Source: a virus. Taken from it: a stretch of DNA of 22,564 bases. The stretch lies in IMG/VR virus record IMGVR_UViG_3300008107_000425, positions 1 through 22,564 of that record, one strand, 5' to 3'. Each line of letters starts with the position of its first letter. The first letter of the stretch is position 1. Under the pieces are notes generated by a model that did no database searches, had not been told where the DNA came from, and saw only the letters and a program-made list of their open reading frames with translations. Positions 7,350-15,603 of this stretch are shown here, piece by piece. Both the position numbers and the translations under genes were made by a program.

Positions 7350-10066
7350 AGAGCTTTGCCAGCTAAATTAAAAATATTTGGCAATCTTATTTGATTGGCT
7401 TTTAAATTTAAAACCGAAGAAGAACCACCAGTAAAAAGTTTAAAATATGAATTTAACAAATAATTATTCAATTGTTGATTTTCTGTTGTATTTAATAATC
7501 TATTATAAAAGACAATATCAAAATAGCTCATATTTTCACCAACAGTCGTGCAATTACTTATTAATTTCAAAGTCGTATTTTCTATTAGTGAAGTAATATA
7601 AGCATCCGCAAATTCAACGAAAGACCCCATGTTATAAGTTACTATTAAATCTCCATTCACATAAACTGAATAAATTGTATTTGTTCTTTTTATATTTATT
7701 AACATAGGATAATAATCTTGAGCATTTAATAAACTTTTAGATAATTGAAAATAATTGTTATTTGCTATTCCAGTTACATTCCACCACAAAGCTTCTCCCA
7801 GTCCCTCATTATTGTAGGATTTGCTAAATAACGGACTAACAAAAAATTCAAAAACATTTTTCTCTTTTTTGTAAAGCAGCGCTTCATTATCAGAAGGAAA
7901 TGGTTTAATTAATATTTGATTATTTATTGTATTAACTGTTGGATTTAATGACCAATCCAATAACTTAAATTTAGAAGTTACATATGTAGATGTAGAACCT
8001 GTTATTTTTGTAATCGGTTTATACGCCACAACCATATACAAATCAAATTGATTGCAATTTTTCTTTATCATCTCAACATTAGAACTAGAGAATTGATATT
8101 GAACATATTGAGAACCATTTAATGTAACTGATTTTAACCCAGTTCCAAAATAGTTATTATTAAAAACTCCTCCAGCAACCGTACCAGCTAAAGTCGCGGT
8201 AGTTGTAGTATCTTTCCAGTTAGAAGCTCCAGAATCTATAGCTGCATTTTCAAATCTAAAAACATAATCAGAAGCTATATTTCCAGAAGCAATAGTAAAA
8301 TTTGTTTTTATATTAGAAAACCCATTTAAAATTTTACCAGCAGAAGATAGATTTTCATTAATTGGATTAAAAAATAATGCAGACTGAGATTGGCCAGCAG
8401 GTTTGACAGTTTTTGCATTACTTTTTTCTCCTCTAGTAACTCCAAAAAAATTTGGATCATATAGCAAAAGTGGAGCTTTTGATGTAATTTTTAAAATAGG
8501 GTATAATTCACCTTCTTCACCATAAACATGAGGCCAAGAAGATAAAGTGCCAAAACTAGACCCACCCACAATTGCGGCAAATATTTTTTTCCCATCAACA
8601 ATATTAATTGTGCCTCCCAAAGTTGTTTCATAAATGGTATAATTTGTAGTTCCTTTATTATTCGAAGATCCAAAAATAGGAAAAACTGTTAAAAAAGAAT
8701 TTTTATTTTTGTCTATTCCTCCAGCGTTTGCTCTTCCATTGCCATATATCCAAGCGACTAAAGCTTTAGAACCACCACCACCAGCAGTAATCGAAGAGTT
8801 AGTTTTTGAAATAATATTATAATTTAGATCTTTATACTCTTTGTCTAGACTAGAAATTATTTGAAAATTAAAAATTGATCCTCCGTTTTTTGAATCTAAG
8901 ATATTAGAATCTACTTGAGAATATGCAGCTTGAGTTTGAGAAAAAAGATTTTCAAATGAATACTGATTATTTGAAAATTCAATACTGCCTTTCAAATCTC
9001 CACCTTCACCAGCATAACCCAACAATTTTGTAGTTTCAGATAAATATATATTTATATTTGTGCCATAAGTAGAATCTCCAGTAAAATTTTCTAATTCTCC
9101 ATTTAAATTCAAGCAATATTGGTTTTCATCATCAGCGGTAAAAGTCGTTAACTCAGGCAAATAAATATTTATTCCCGATATATATTTAAAATTCTTACTT
9201 CCTTTGTTTTGTGAAACAACTTGATCATACAAATTATAATTTGTATAAATCGATTTTGGAGATACATATACATCAAGAGCATTTTTAGTAAAAATTAAAT
9301 TTATTTTATTACTGACATTTCCAGTCAAAACTTCGTTTGATACTTGAGTATCTAACTTATTTATTCCTGTAGCATAAACAGCTTCTCCTGTAACTCCATC
9401 TACCCAAGTATACATTCTTGCGTAGTAAGGCTGATCTAAAACAAACGGAGAGCCATCATCATAAGATTGTACTTTTTGAAAAATATCTTCATCAGTAAAT
9501 CCATAGTAACTAGAAAATCTCGGAATTGTGTTGTTTTGTGGAACATTATAAATTTTTGACACCACTGTGCTAGAAAAATTTATATCTGTAGATATATCTA
9601 AACCCCATCCAGTTATAAAATAATTATTCAAATAGCCACTTCCAGTTGGAGGTCTCCAATAAAAAGTATAACTTAAACCGTTAGTTGTATCATAATTTTT
9701 TAAAGCTCGAAAATTTCTAACATGACCACCCGTTGTATCCACTACTCTATGACCAGTCGCGTATATAGTTATATTTCCACTAGGATCTATAGAACCATCT
9801 TCTGTAGATTCTGATGATATAGTTATAGAAGCTGTTTCATAACCAGATACACCATTTATTGAGGCATTAAATAAAATATCAAAATGATCAGAACTTCCAT
9901 TAGGTATAACTAATTGAGAATTAGACAAAAGAAAATTAGTATCATTACTAGTTATCGTGTAAAGAACCTCTGAATTACCACTATTATAAATATAAACAGG
10001 ATAGTTGATTCCAAAACCTGTCATGCATTCACCAATAAATTTACCAGTAGAATTTGTATACGTCAT
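7346..10066 (-). CDS. Large tail-tip structural protein with Ig-like, FN3-like and LamG-like regions
   Basis: There is no counterpart in lambda between M and L. The 906 residues read as a string of beta domains. Residues ~8-108 look like an ASH/Ig-type sandwich (PVYIYNSGNSEVLYTITSND, VIPNGSSDHFDILF). Residues ~114-235 are FN3-like (HVRNFRALKNYDTTNG ... PYYARMYTWVDG). Residues ~260-530 are unrecognised and glycine-rich, with INIYLSETTKLLGYAGEGGD resembling glycine-rich fibre tips. Residues ~600-880 look like a LamG/concanavalin-A lectin domain: SVTLNGSQYVQY, YSVYVNGDLIV, then FDIVFYNRLLNTTENQQLNN. Overlaps of 4 bases (ATGA) link it to the gpM-like gene before it and gpL after it. It is probably a decoration or fibre of the tail tip with a sugar-binding role. 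The domain calls are by eye; the exact function is unknown. Confidence 0.65.
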   Translation of the reverse strand: MTYTNSTGKFIGECMTGFGINYPVYIYNSGNSEVLYTITSNDTNFLLSNSQLVIPNGSSDHFDILFNASINGVSGYETASITISSESTEDGSIDPSGNITIYATGHRVVDTTGGHVRNFRALKNYDTTNGLSYTFYWRPPTGSGYLNNYFITGWGLDISTDINFSSTVVSKIYNVPQNNTIPRFSSYYGFTDEDIFQKVQSYDDGSPFVLDQPYYARMYTWVDGVTGEAVYATGINKLDTQVSNEVLTGNVSNKINLIFTKNALDVYVSPKSIYTNYNLYDQVVSQNKGSKNFKYISGINIYLPELTTFTADDENQYCLNLNGELENFTGDSTYGTNINIYLSETTKLLGYAGEGGDLKGSIEFSNNQYSFENLFSQTQAAYSQVDSNILDSKNGGSIFNFQIISSLDKEYKDLNYNIISKTNSSITAGGGGSKALVAWIYGNGRANAGGIDKNKNSFLTVFPIFGSSNNKGTTNYTIYETTLGGTINIVDGKKIFAAIVGGSSFGTLSSWPHVYGEEGELYPILKITSKAPLLLYDPNFFGVTRGEKSNAKTVKPAGQSQSALFFNPINENLSSAGKILNGFSNIKTNFTIASGNIASDYVFRFENAAIDSGASNWKDTTTTATLAGTVAGGVFNNNYFGTGLKSVTLNGSQYVQYQFSSSNVEMIKKNCNQFDLYMVVAYKPITKITGSTSTYVTSKFKLLDWSLNPTVNTINNQILIKPFPSDNEALLYKKEKNVFEFFVSPLFSKSYNNEGLGEALWWNVTGIANNNYFQLSKSLLNAQDYYPMLINIKRTNTIYSVYVNGDLIVTYNMGSFVEFADAYITSLIENTTLKLISNCTTVGENMSYFDIVFYNRLLNTTENQQLNNYLLNSYFKLFTGGSSSVLNLKANQIRLPNIFNLAGKAL

Positions 10067-12060
10067 AATTGTAATAATGTATTAAAAAAGATATCAGAAT
10101 CTGTTTTCCCCTTAAATTCTAAAAATTTAGCTGATACATCATGATTGTTATAAAATTTATATGTATGGTTCCACTCTGGACAATAAGCATTGATTGTTTT
10201 ATTATAAGGAGCCGGTAAATCTATTTCAAAAATTTTAAAACCAGCTTTATCATCTAAAAATTTTAATATAGCTATAGCTTCTTTATCAGAACGATTATTA
10301 AAAGCAAAATCAAAAGTTAATACAGTTTTATTTATACCATCATTTTCAAAAGCTGGAGCAGATGACTCATACTCATTTTTTAAGAATCTTGGAGAAACTG
10401 GAATGCTAAAGTCTATATCTGGTTTAAAATAGAATTTTCTAGTAAACACAGAATTAGATCCAGTTGGACTTGTAGAATTATTTAAAATTGCGTTATTAAT
10501 TCCAGTATACCAATAATAACCCTCAAGATTATTATCTATATTTTTTAAGAAAACTACATCGTCTTTTACATAGGTTTTTGCTTGATCATATTCTCTTGTT
10601 ACCTCTGATCCAGTAATTAAAAACCCTCTATAATCCAGACTCGAATCGTAAGCAGAAACACAATTTATACTAACAGTATTTAAATTAGATTCTTTTGAAG
10701 CGTAACTCAAATCTTCAAAATAAATTTTAGCATTATTTTTGTATGGATAAAATAAATCTATACTTACATTTTGATAAGGTTCTTCGATATTTAATGAAAT
10801 ATACTCAAAAGTATTTTGAAAAAATCCTATCAAAGATTTTGACTGTATATCTGATAATCCATCATACACTAATGTAAAATTACTATTTAAATTATTTATA
10901 TTAGGAGTAACGTTCGTATAATAACCATCACCATATTGCATTCTTAATGTTTTTGTAGAAAAATTAGCAGAACAGCCATATGTTTTTTTAAATAACGAAT
11001 CTACATCTCTAGTTAAAAATTGAGATCCAGTAATATTTATCGGCGAATATCTATAATCCGAAGCGGTAAAATTTTGAGAAGCTATGTATAAGTTATCATT
11101 ATTAGTAAAATGTTTCTTAAATAAATATTTTTCAATCTCTAAGATCTGATCATCTGTTGGAACTTTAGAATATCCCAATATTTCATAATAAGAAATGTTA
11201 CTTGCATCATAATTATATAATGCACTTGTTGCTGAATTCCCATGACCATTACCAGCAGTTCCTAATCTTAAATTATCAGAACTGGCATGAAAATAGTTTG
11301 AGCTATTAGTATTTAAAATTTCATATCCATTATTTCTTATGCGTAAACTATTAGTAGTATTATCTTTTATTATAGATACTATGTTTTTATTATTTAGTAG
11401 TTTAGCTGCTGAAAAAGCTGAATTTATTATGGATGGAGATGGATATACCGCTTCTGTTGGTCCTCCAATAAATTCTTCAGAACCATTTGGAACATTTGGA
11501 TTCAAAATTCCATCAGAATTATTTCCATAAACACCTAAATAACCACTTGATTTTACTACATTAGAATCGTCTGTGTTTAATATTGTTGAGAAATTAGAAT
11601 AATATCCATTAACGGTTTGATATCCATATCTTAAAGAATCAAACTCATAAACTATAAACCAGCATCTATCATCTGATAAAAAACCAGAAAAATCAGTTGA
11701 TGTGTACAATTGATTATATTCTTGATTTTCATTAAAAGCTTTAAACGATAAACAATTTTTTAAATCATTAAAAACTGGACGAGTTTCTTTTTCAACTGTT
11801 GAATCTATATTTACTAAATACTGCAAAGAATGACCAGGAGCAGAATTATACCAAGCGTTAACTCTACCAGATCCATCAAATTCTATATTATTTAAATTAT
11901 CTAAATTAAACCAAGCAAAAAGACCTGACAAATTAGTTGGATAACTAGAATTACCGGTGTAATACTGAAAATCAACTAAATCATATTGATCATATGAAGT
12001 TGCTAAAGAAAAATTCTTTATTCCTGAAATTGAAAATTGCGTATCTATAAATTTACTCAT
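10063..12060 (-). CDS. M: gpM-like minor tail protein, internally duplicated, with a LamG-like insertion
   Basis: In lambda, M follows the tape measure gene and helps form the tip; family members are about 110 residues, this one 665. Two gpM-like segments are visible. The first is at about 370-470 (TLRMQYGDGYYTNVTPNINN, then NFTLVYDGLSD). The second is at about 555-650 (FENDGINKTVLTFDFAFNNR, then PEWNHTYKFYNNH). Each is preceded by a CBM5/12-like stretch, TSYDQYDLVDFQYY (21-34) and REYDQAKTYVKDDVVFL (489-505). The first of these stretches is interrupted by a LamG-like domain at about 43-318 (GLFAWFNLD, VNAWYNSAPGHSLQY, IVSIIKDNTTNSLRI, YYEILGYSKVPTDDQI). ATGA overlaps join it to both neighbours. 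The bases before the ATG include TTAAGAAATACATT, a weak A-rich ribosome site. The gpM assignment relies on motif pattern plus position and is less certain than those of J, L and I. Confidence 0.68.
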   Translation of the reverse strand: MSKFIDTQFSISGIKNFSLATSYDQYDLVDFQYYTGNSSYPTNLSGLFAWFNLDNLNNIEFDGSGRVNAWYNSAPGHSLQYLVNIDSTVEKETRPVFNDLKNCLSFKAFNENQEYNQLYTSTDFSGFLSDDRCWFIVYEFDSLRYGYQTVNGYYSNFSTILNTDDSNVVKSSGYLGVYGNNSDGILNPNVPNGSEEFIGGPTEAVYPSPSIINSAFSAAKLLNNKNIVSIIKDNTTNSLRIRNNGYEILNTNSSNYFHASSDNLRLGTAGNGHGNSATSALYNYDASNISYYEILGYSKVPTDDQILEIEKYLFKKHFTNNDNLYIASQNFTASDYRYSPINITGSQFLTRDVDSLFKKTYGCSANFSTKTLRMQYGDGYYTNVTPNINNLNSNFTLVYDGLSDIQSKSLIGFFQNTFEYISLNIEEPYQNVSIDLFYPYKNNAKIYFEDLSYASKESNLNTVSINCVSAYDSSLDYRGFLITGSEVTREYDQAKTYVKDDVVFLKNIDNNLEGYYWYTGINNAILNNSTSPTGSNSVFTRKFYFKPDIDFSIPVSPRFLKNEYESSAPAFENDGINKTVLTFDFAFNNRSDKEAIAILKFLDDKAGFKIFEIDLPAPYNKTINAYCPEWNHTYKFYNNHDVSAKFLEFKGKTDSDIFFNTLLQL
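10111..12015 (-). repeat. Protein-level internal duplication in the gpM-like gene
   Basis: Residues 16-470 and 488-650 of the gpM-like protein follow the same order: a Y-D-Q start with an aromatic and valine-rich 'x-D-x-V' strand, a second half with a Y-x-x-T/S-G-x-N-like element, a gpM-like beta core (NINNLNSNFTLVYDGLSD against GINKTVLTFDFAFNNRSD), and a tail aligning PYQNVSIDLFYPYKNN with PYNKTINAYCPEWNHT. The first copy is expanded by the LamG-like insertion. DNA-level identity is not obvious, so the duplication is old or was inherited as such. Confidence 0.5.
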
Positions 12061-12863
12061 AATGTATTTCTTAATGGTGCTACACGTTGAGTTATTGCTA
12101 AATTACTTTGAACTATACCATCAGAAGAAACATCTATTGATCTAGATTGTAATTTTCCAGAGATGGTAAATATATTTAATAATGAATTAGAATAATTTTT
12201 TAAATATAATTCACAATAAGAATCTTTTCCTTCTATAGGTGCGACATCATTTTGTTTAACGACATTTCCTTCAACAGACACGTTTTTTAATCTATTGGTT
12301 TTTGCGACTCTAAAAGGAATAATATTTCCGAGTTCAAAAAAAGGTATTCTATCACATTGTTCTGAATAGGTATATCTAAATATTTCATCAAATCCAAAAA
12401 CTTTATTTGAATCCATAATATAACTATGATTTGCATGAGCTAAATTAGTTAACGGAGAATTTCTAGAACTTATAAATTCTTTAATATTAATACTGCTATT
12501 AGTGGAATTTATTTTTCCAAACCAATCGAAATTAACATCCATGACAACAGTAGAAAAATCTGAAACAGAAAAGGACATTGATTTTAAATAACAATTTTCT
12601 ATAGAAATACCTGCAAAAGAACAATTTATTGGAGATTCAGTATCACTAATAGCAAATAAGTAAGACGGAATTGTTCCAGTTAAATAAAATTTTGAAGATA
12701 AAGATCCAATAACTGTATTATCTGGAGCGTATCTCAATAAACTACCATCAGATAAAATAACAGGAGAAATGTTGCTCTGCAAAGAAATGGATACAGAATC
12801 AGAATAATAAACAGCGTCATCAATTCTGAAATCTATATTCTCATATTTTATGAATTTGCTCAT
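12057..12863 (-). CDS. Tail structural protein of unknown function, apparently related to the 314-residue protein upstream
   Basis: This 268-residue, beta-rich protein is not assignable to a named family by eye. It shares a plan with the product of 14655-15599: an N-terminal YEN motif, then Y-A-P...IG (residues 45-53 here, 33-40 there), PINCSFAGI (78-86) against TAIGFKGSL, a Leu/Ser-rich stretch YLKSMSFSVSD (92-102), and VNFDWFGKI (110-118) against IIVYGDVG. In the C-terminal half, YSEQCDRIPFFELG parallels YSINCTKRPIYVLN. Being two-domain, Cys-poor and placed between tape measure and tip, it may be a tube-like or distal-tail ring protein, but this is inference. The ATG shares one base with the stop of the fibre-like gene (TAATG). 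Its own stop lies in an ATGA overlap with the gpM-like gene. No helical ruler, enzyme or lectin motif is visible. Confidence 0.6.
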   Translation of the reverse strand: MSKFIKYENIDFRIDDAVYYSDSVSISLQSNISPVILSDGSLLRYAPDNTVIGSLSSKFYLTGTIPSYLFAISDTESPINCSFAGISIENCYLKSMSFSVSDFSTVVMDVNFDWFGKINSTNSSINIKEFISSRNSPLTNLAHANHSYIMDSNKVFGFDEIFRYTYSEQCDRIPFFELGNIIPFRVAKTNRLKNVSVEGNVVKQNDVAPIEGKDSYCELYLKNYSNSLLNIFTISGKLQSRSIDVSSDGIVQSNLAITQRVAPLRNTL

Positions 12864-14653
12864 TAAACTATTGTATATGCAATTGTTGAAACAACTGAAA
12901 AAGTTACCGGTAATGTTTTTGTACCACTAGTACTACATAATCTATATTGCAATAATTGACCAGAAGTAAATGCCGTTGATCCTTGAAAATTAGCTTTAGT
13001 TTTTATTGCTACTTGATTTTTCGTAGTTGTTAAAGTAGTAGCTCCAATTATTCCACTTACTGGATAAGAAATAGGATTACTTGAAGGACTAACATAAAAA
13101 CCTGAGACATATCCATCTGGAGTAAATTCATTATAAACTTGTGAAATAGCTGATATTTCAAATCTGAAACCCACGCCATCACCATTATCATCAGATGTCA
13201 TGACCATGACTCTTTCAACTGTTCCATTAAAATTTGCAATTCCAAATGGAGATTCTGTTGAATTGTGGCCAGAAGGGTTATTACTTGAATTTGGATATAA
13301 TGGATTAAAATATATATCAGTACCTGTAACTTTTGTTTGATATGTTTGAACAAATTTTCCTTTACAGTAATCATCATTAGAAGTATAACTTCCATCTATA
13401 TCTAAACTTCCTGCCGTACTTAGTTTTGCAACAACATCTGGAGAAGCTCCAGCATATCCATTTTTTACGAATACAAAATAGTCATTTAAACCAGCAAAAA
13501 TAGTATCATTATATAAATTTCCAATAGACCATTTATCAGTGCTTGGTGAAGCGTCATAACGAGAAAAAGTTATAAAACTATTTCTAGGACCAGTATCTCC
13601 TCCTCCGAAAGCTTTATTTGCCGCTACTACAATTTGAGCGTACCCTTGAGTATTTGTATTTTGAAAATAAGCTGGAGTATATTGCGCTGTACCAGTTGCT
13701 CTAATATCTAATCTATATGACGGACCAGTTGTTCCAGCACCTATAAAACCATTGCTTCCAACAACTAAATTATCTTCATTTAGTGTCGAAACTGGACCAA
13801 GAAATGCGTGATTAGATTCCGATCCAAAATAATAAGTTGCGGTAGAATTTTTATAACTACTAACGCATCTACTTACATTAGTTTGAAATCTACTCACCTC
13901 TCCAGCACTTCCACTAACATGAAGAGTATAAGCTGGTATTGCATGGCCAACACCAATTTTAGGAGCAGTCAAACTATTATCAACATAAACTCCATTATAT
14001 CCGATATTAATATCAGCAATATTATTATAATTTAGAAATAAAGTTTCATCTGTTGCGCTTGTCTTAATTTCTGTATTGTATGGATCAAATAATAAAGCAT
14101 TTCCAGAATTTTGAAATTGAATAGAATTACCGCTAACTAATAATTTGTCATTTAAAGTTCCAGTAAAATCCGTTAACCCAAAATTACCACTTTGATCAAC
14201 CACAAATAAATTACTAAAAGTTGAACCATTATTAACTGATGATTCTAAATATAATTTAGTATCGTTTGATTTTTTACTAAATTGATAATAAGTATTTGGA
14301 TCGCTTAATGAAAAAGCTATTTTTCTGCCAGAATTTGTAGTGCTTAATCTAATTTGGCCAGAACCATTTGTAGCTGTTAAATTATCTACAACATCTAATG
14401 AAACAAATGGAGTTCTATCATTTACACCTACAAAACCATAGTCTCCACTTACTGTTAATCCATAAATACCATTATTTTCAAAAATAGTAAAACCTTGTAA
14501 ATTTTGAGCATAAAAACCTGTAAACGCTTTACTAAATTCATCTCTTGTTATTTTATTATCTTGCGTTGAATCAGTATTAGATACCAAAAATATATCAGTA
14601 GCCGCAACATTTACTCCTAATTTATCAGATAATGATGATAGTGGTATTCCCAT
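12863..14653 (-). CDS. Fibre-like structural protein with repeated beta motifs
   Basis: The 596 residues begin with IPLSSLSDKLGVNVAATDIF followed by a DNKITRDEF segment, an N-terminal arrangement frequent in phage fibre or baseplate-attached proteins. Three copies of a fibre repeat follow: VGVNDRTPFVSLDV (75-88), IGVGHAIPAYTLHV (233-246) and IGAGTTGPSYRLDI (304-317). These fit the general I-G-x-G-x-x-x-P-x-Y-x-L-x-V pattern of trimeric shafts. The last ~170 residues form a distinct domain (ERVMVMTSDDNGDGVGFRFE, then SGFYVSPSSNPISYP) with no S74-type chaperone catalytic motif recognised. It lies one base after the 314-residue protein and overlaps the next gene by one base. Unusually for a fibre, it sits directly downstream of the tape measure region rather than after gpJ. 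It is likely a tail decoration or short fibre; the receptor is unknown. Confidence 0.68.
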   Translation of the reverse strand: MGIPLSSLSDKLGVNVAATDIFLVSNTDSTQDNKITRDEFSKAFTGFYAQNLQGFTIFENNGIYGLTVSGDYGFVGVNDRTPFVSLDVVDNLTATNGSGQIRLSTTNSGRKIAFSLSDPNTYYQFSKKSNDTKLYLESSVNNGSTFSNLFVVDQSGNFGLTDFTGTLNDKLLVSGNSIQFQNSGNALLFDPYNTEIKTSATDETLFLNYNNIADINIGYNGVYVDNSLTAPKIGVGHAIPAYTLHVSGSAGEVSRFQTNVSRCVSSYKNSTATYYFGSESNHAFLGPVSTLNEDNLVVGSNGFIGAGTTGPSYRLDIRATGTAQYTPAYFQNTNTQGYAQIVVAANKAFGGGDTGPRNSFITFSRYDASPSTDKWSIGNLYNDTIFAGLNDYFVFVKNGYAGASPDVVAKLSTAGSLDIDGSYTSNDDYCKGKFVQTYQTKVTGTDIYFNPLYPNSSNNPSGHNSTESPFGIANFNGTVERVMVMTSDDNGDGVGFRFEISAISQVYNEFTPDGYVSGFYVSPSSNPISYPVSGIIGATTLTTTKNQVAIKTKANFQGSTAFTSGQLLQYRLCSTSGTKTLPVTFSVVSTIAYTIV

Positions 14654-14654
14654 A

Positions 14655-15599
14655 TTAATTGTTTAAATAACCTTTATAATTAAGTTTTACACTTAAAACG
14701 TCATCCGCATTTGAATTAAATTCTTGAGATATCAATTTTACATTACTAAAAGATTGGTTGAACATGCTTATTCCTATCGCTTTTCTATACATTAATAAAT
14801 CTGTTCCACCATTAATAGTTAGATTTTGATTAGACACTTGAAGAACTTGATCTTCAAACACCGTACCATTTATAGATATTGAAAAACTAGAATCAGTATC
14901 ATTATCTAATTGAGAATATAATAATCTAGAAGTATAATCATCAACTTCTAAAGTAAATGATGCATTTATTTCTATTGGTAAATCTAATAAAACTTCATAA
15001 GGCACATAATTAGGACCAGGAGCAGTTGGTCCTGTTGGTCCAGAATATGAATAACCACTTTGATTTAAAACATAAATAGGTCTTTTTGTACAATTTATAC
15101 TATAATCAAAATTAGTTATTCTATTTGTGCTAGATCCGCTACATGTCAATATTATATCTTTTACTTGCGGAACAGAAATATAAGGAGCTTTTAAACTTCC
15201 TGAAGCGTCATAATTTGGACCAACATCTCCATAAACTATTATATCAGATGTTGTTGTAGGTATTTCTCCAACTGAACAGGATAAACCAAAACTATTAAGA
15301 TAACCAGATAAAAATCCAAATTTCTTATTATTATAATTCAAACTGCCCTTAAAACCTATAGCTGTTTTATTGTTATTTTCACCAGTAAAAGCTAAAAATG
15401 GTTCATTATACAGTAAATATTTATTAATCGAAAAATTTGCAACAGGCACTTCAGCAATAACTTGTTTATTATATCCAACACCTATTGTTTTAATTGGCGC
15501 ATAATTAATACTATATCCACCATCAACTGAAATAATTCCAGAAATAGTGCTGTTATTTAAGAAAAAATAATTTTCGTAATTTAGTGTTGCGCCTTTCAT
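14655..15599 (-). CDS. Tail structural protein of unknown function, possible tube-like protein
   Basis: This 314-residue protein is coded immediately after the tape measure gene (4-base gap). It is beta-rich and without catalytic motifs. Notable stretches are YAPIKTIGVGYNKQVIAEVP (33-52), FGFLSGYLNSFGLSCSVGEI (94-113), YSINCTKRPIYVLN (166-179) and a final ADDVLSVKLNYKGYLN. It appears paralogous to the 268-residue protein two genes further on. A short collagen-like run, GPTGPTAPGP (187-196), separates two halves that each look like a beta domain. Possible roles are a distal tail or tube-like ring component or a second tube protein; sequence alone does not decide, and the true major tail tube gene is expected upstream of the tape measure gene, outside the window. 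The ATG at 15597-15599 is the first in frame and is preceded by the A-rich TAAGAAATTAATAAT. Confidence 0.6.
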   Translation of the reverse strand: MKGATLNYENYFFLNNSTISGIISVDGGYSINYAPIKTIGVGYNKQVIAEVPVANFSINKYLLYNEPFLAFTGENNNKTAIGFKGSLNYNNKKFGFLSGYLNSFGLSCSVGEIPTTTSDIIVYGDVGPNYDASGSLKAPYISVPQVKDIILTCSGSSTNRITNFDYSINCTKRPIYVLNQSGYSYSGPTGPTAPGPNYVPYEVLLDLPIEINASFTLEVDDYTSRLLYSQLDNDTDSSFSISINGTVFEDQVLQVSNQNLTINGGTDLLMYRKAIGISMFNQSFSNVKLISQEFNSNADDVLSVKLNYKGYLNN

Positions 15600-15603
15600 A
15601 TTA

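Noticed and set aside
8491-8673. 60-codon minus-strand frame inside the 906-residue gene (likewise 13198-13395 and 15687-15869)
   Set aside because: Each is an alternate frame within a larger gene whose own frame shows coherent protein motifs.
12863-14653. S74-type intramolecular chaperone at the C-terminus of the 596-residue fibre
   Set aside because: The IGxG...P.Y.L.V repeats made this plausible, but the C-terminal region lacks a recognisable S74 Ser/Lys catalytic arrangement.
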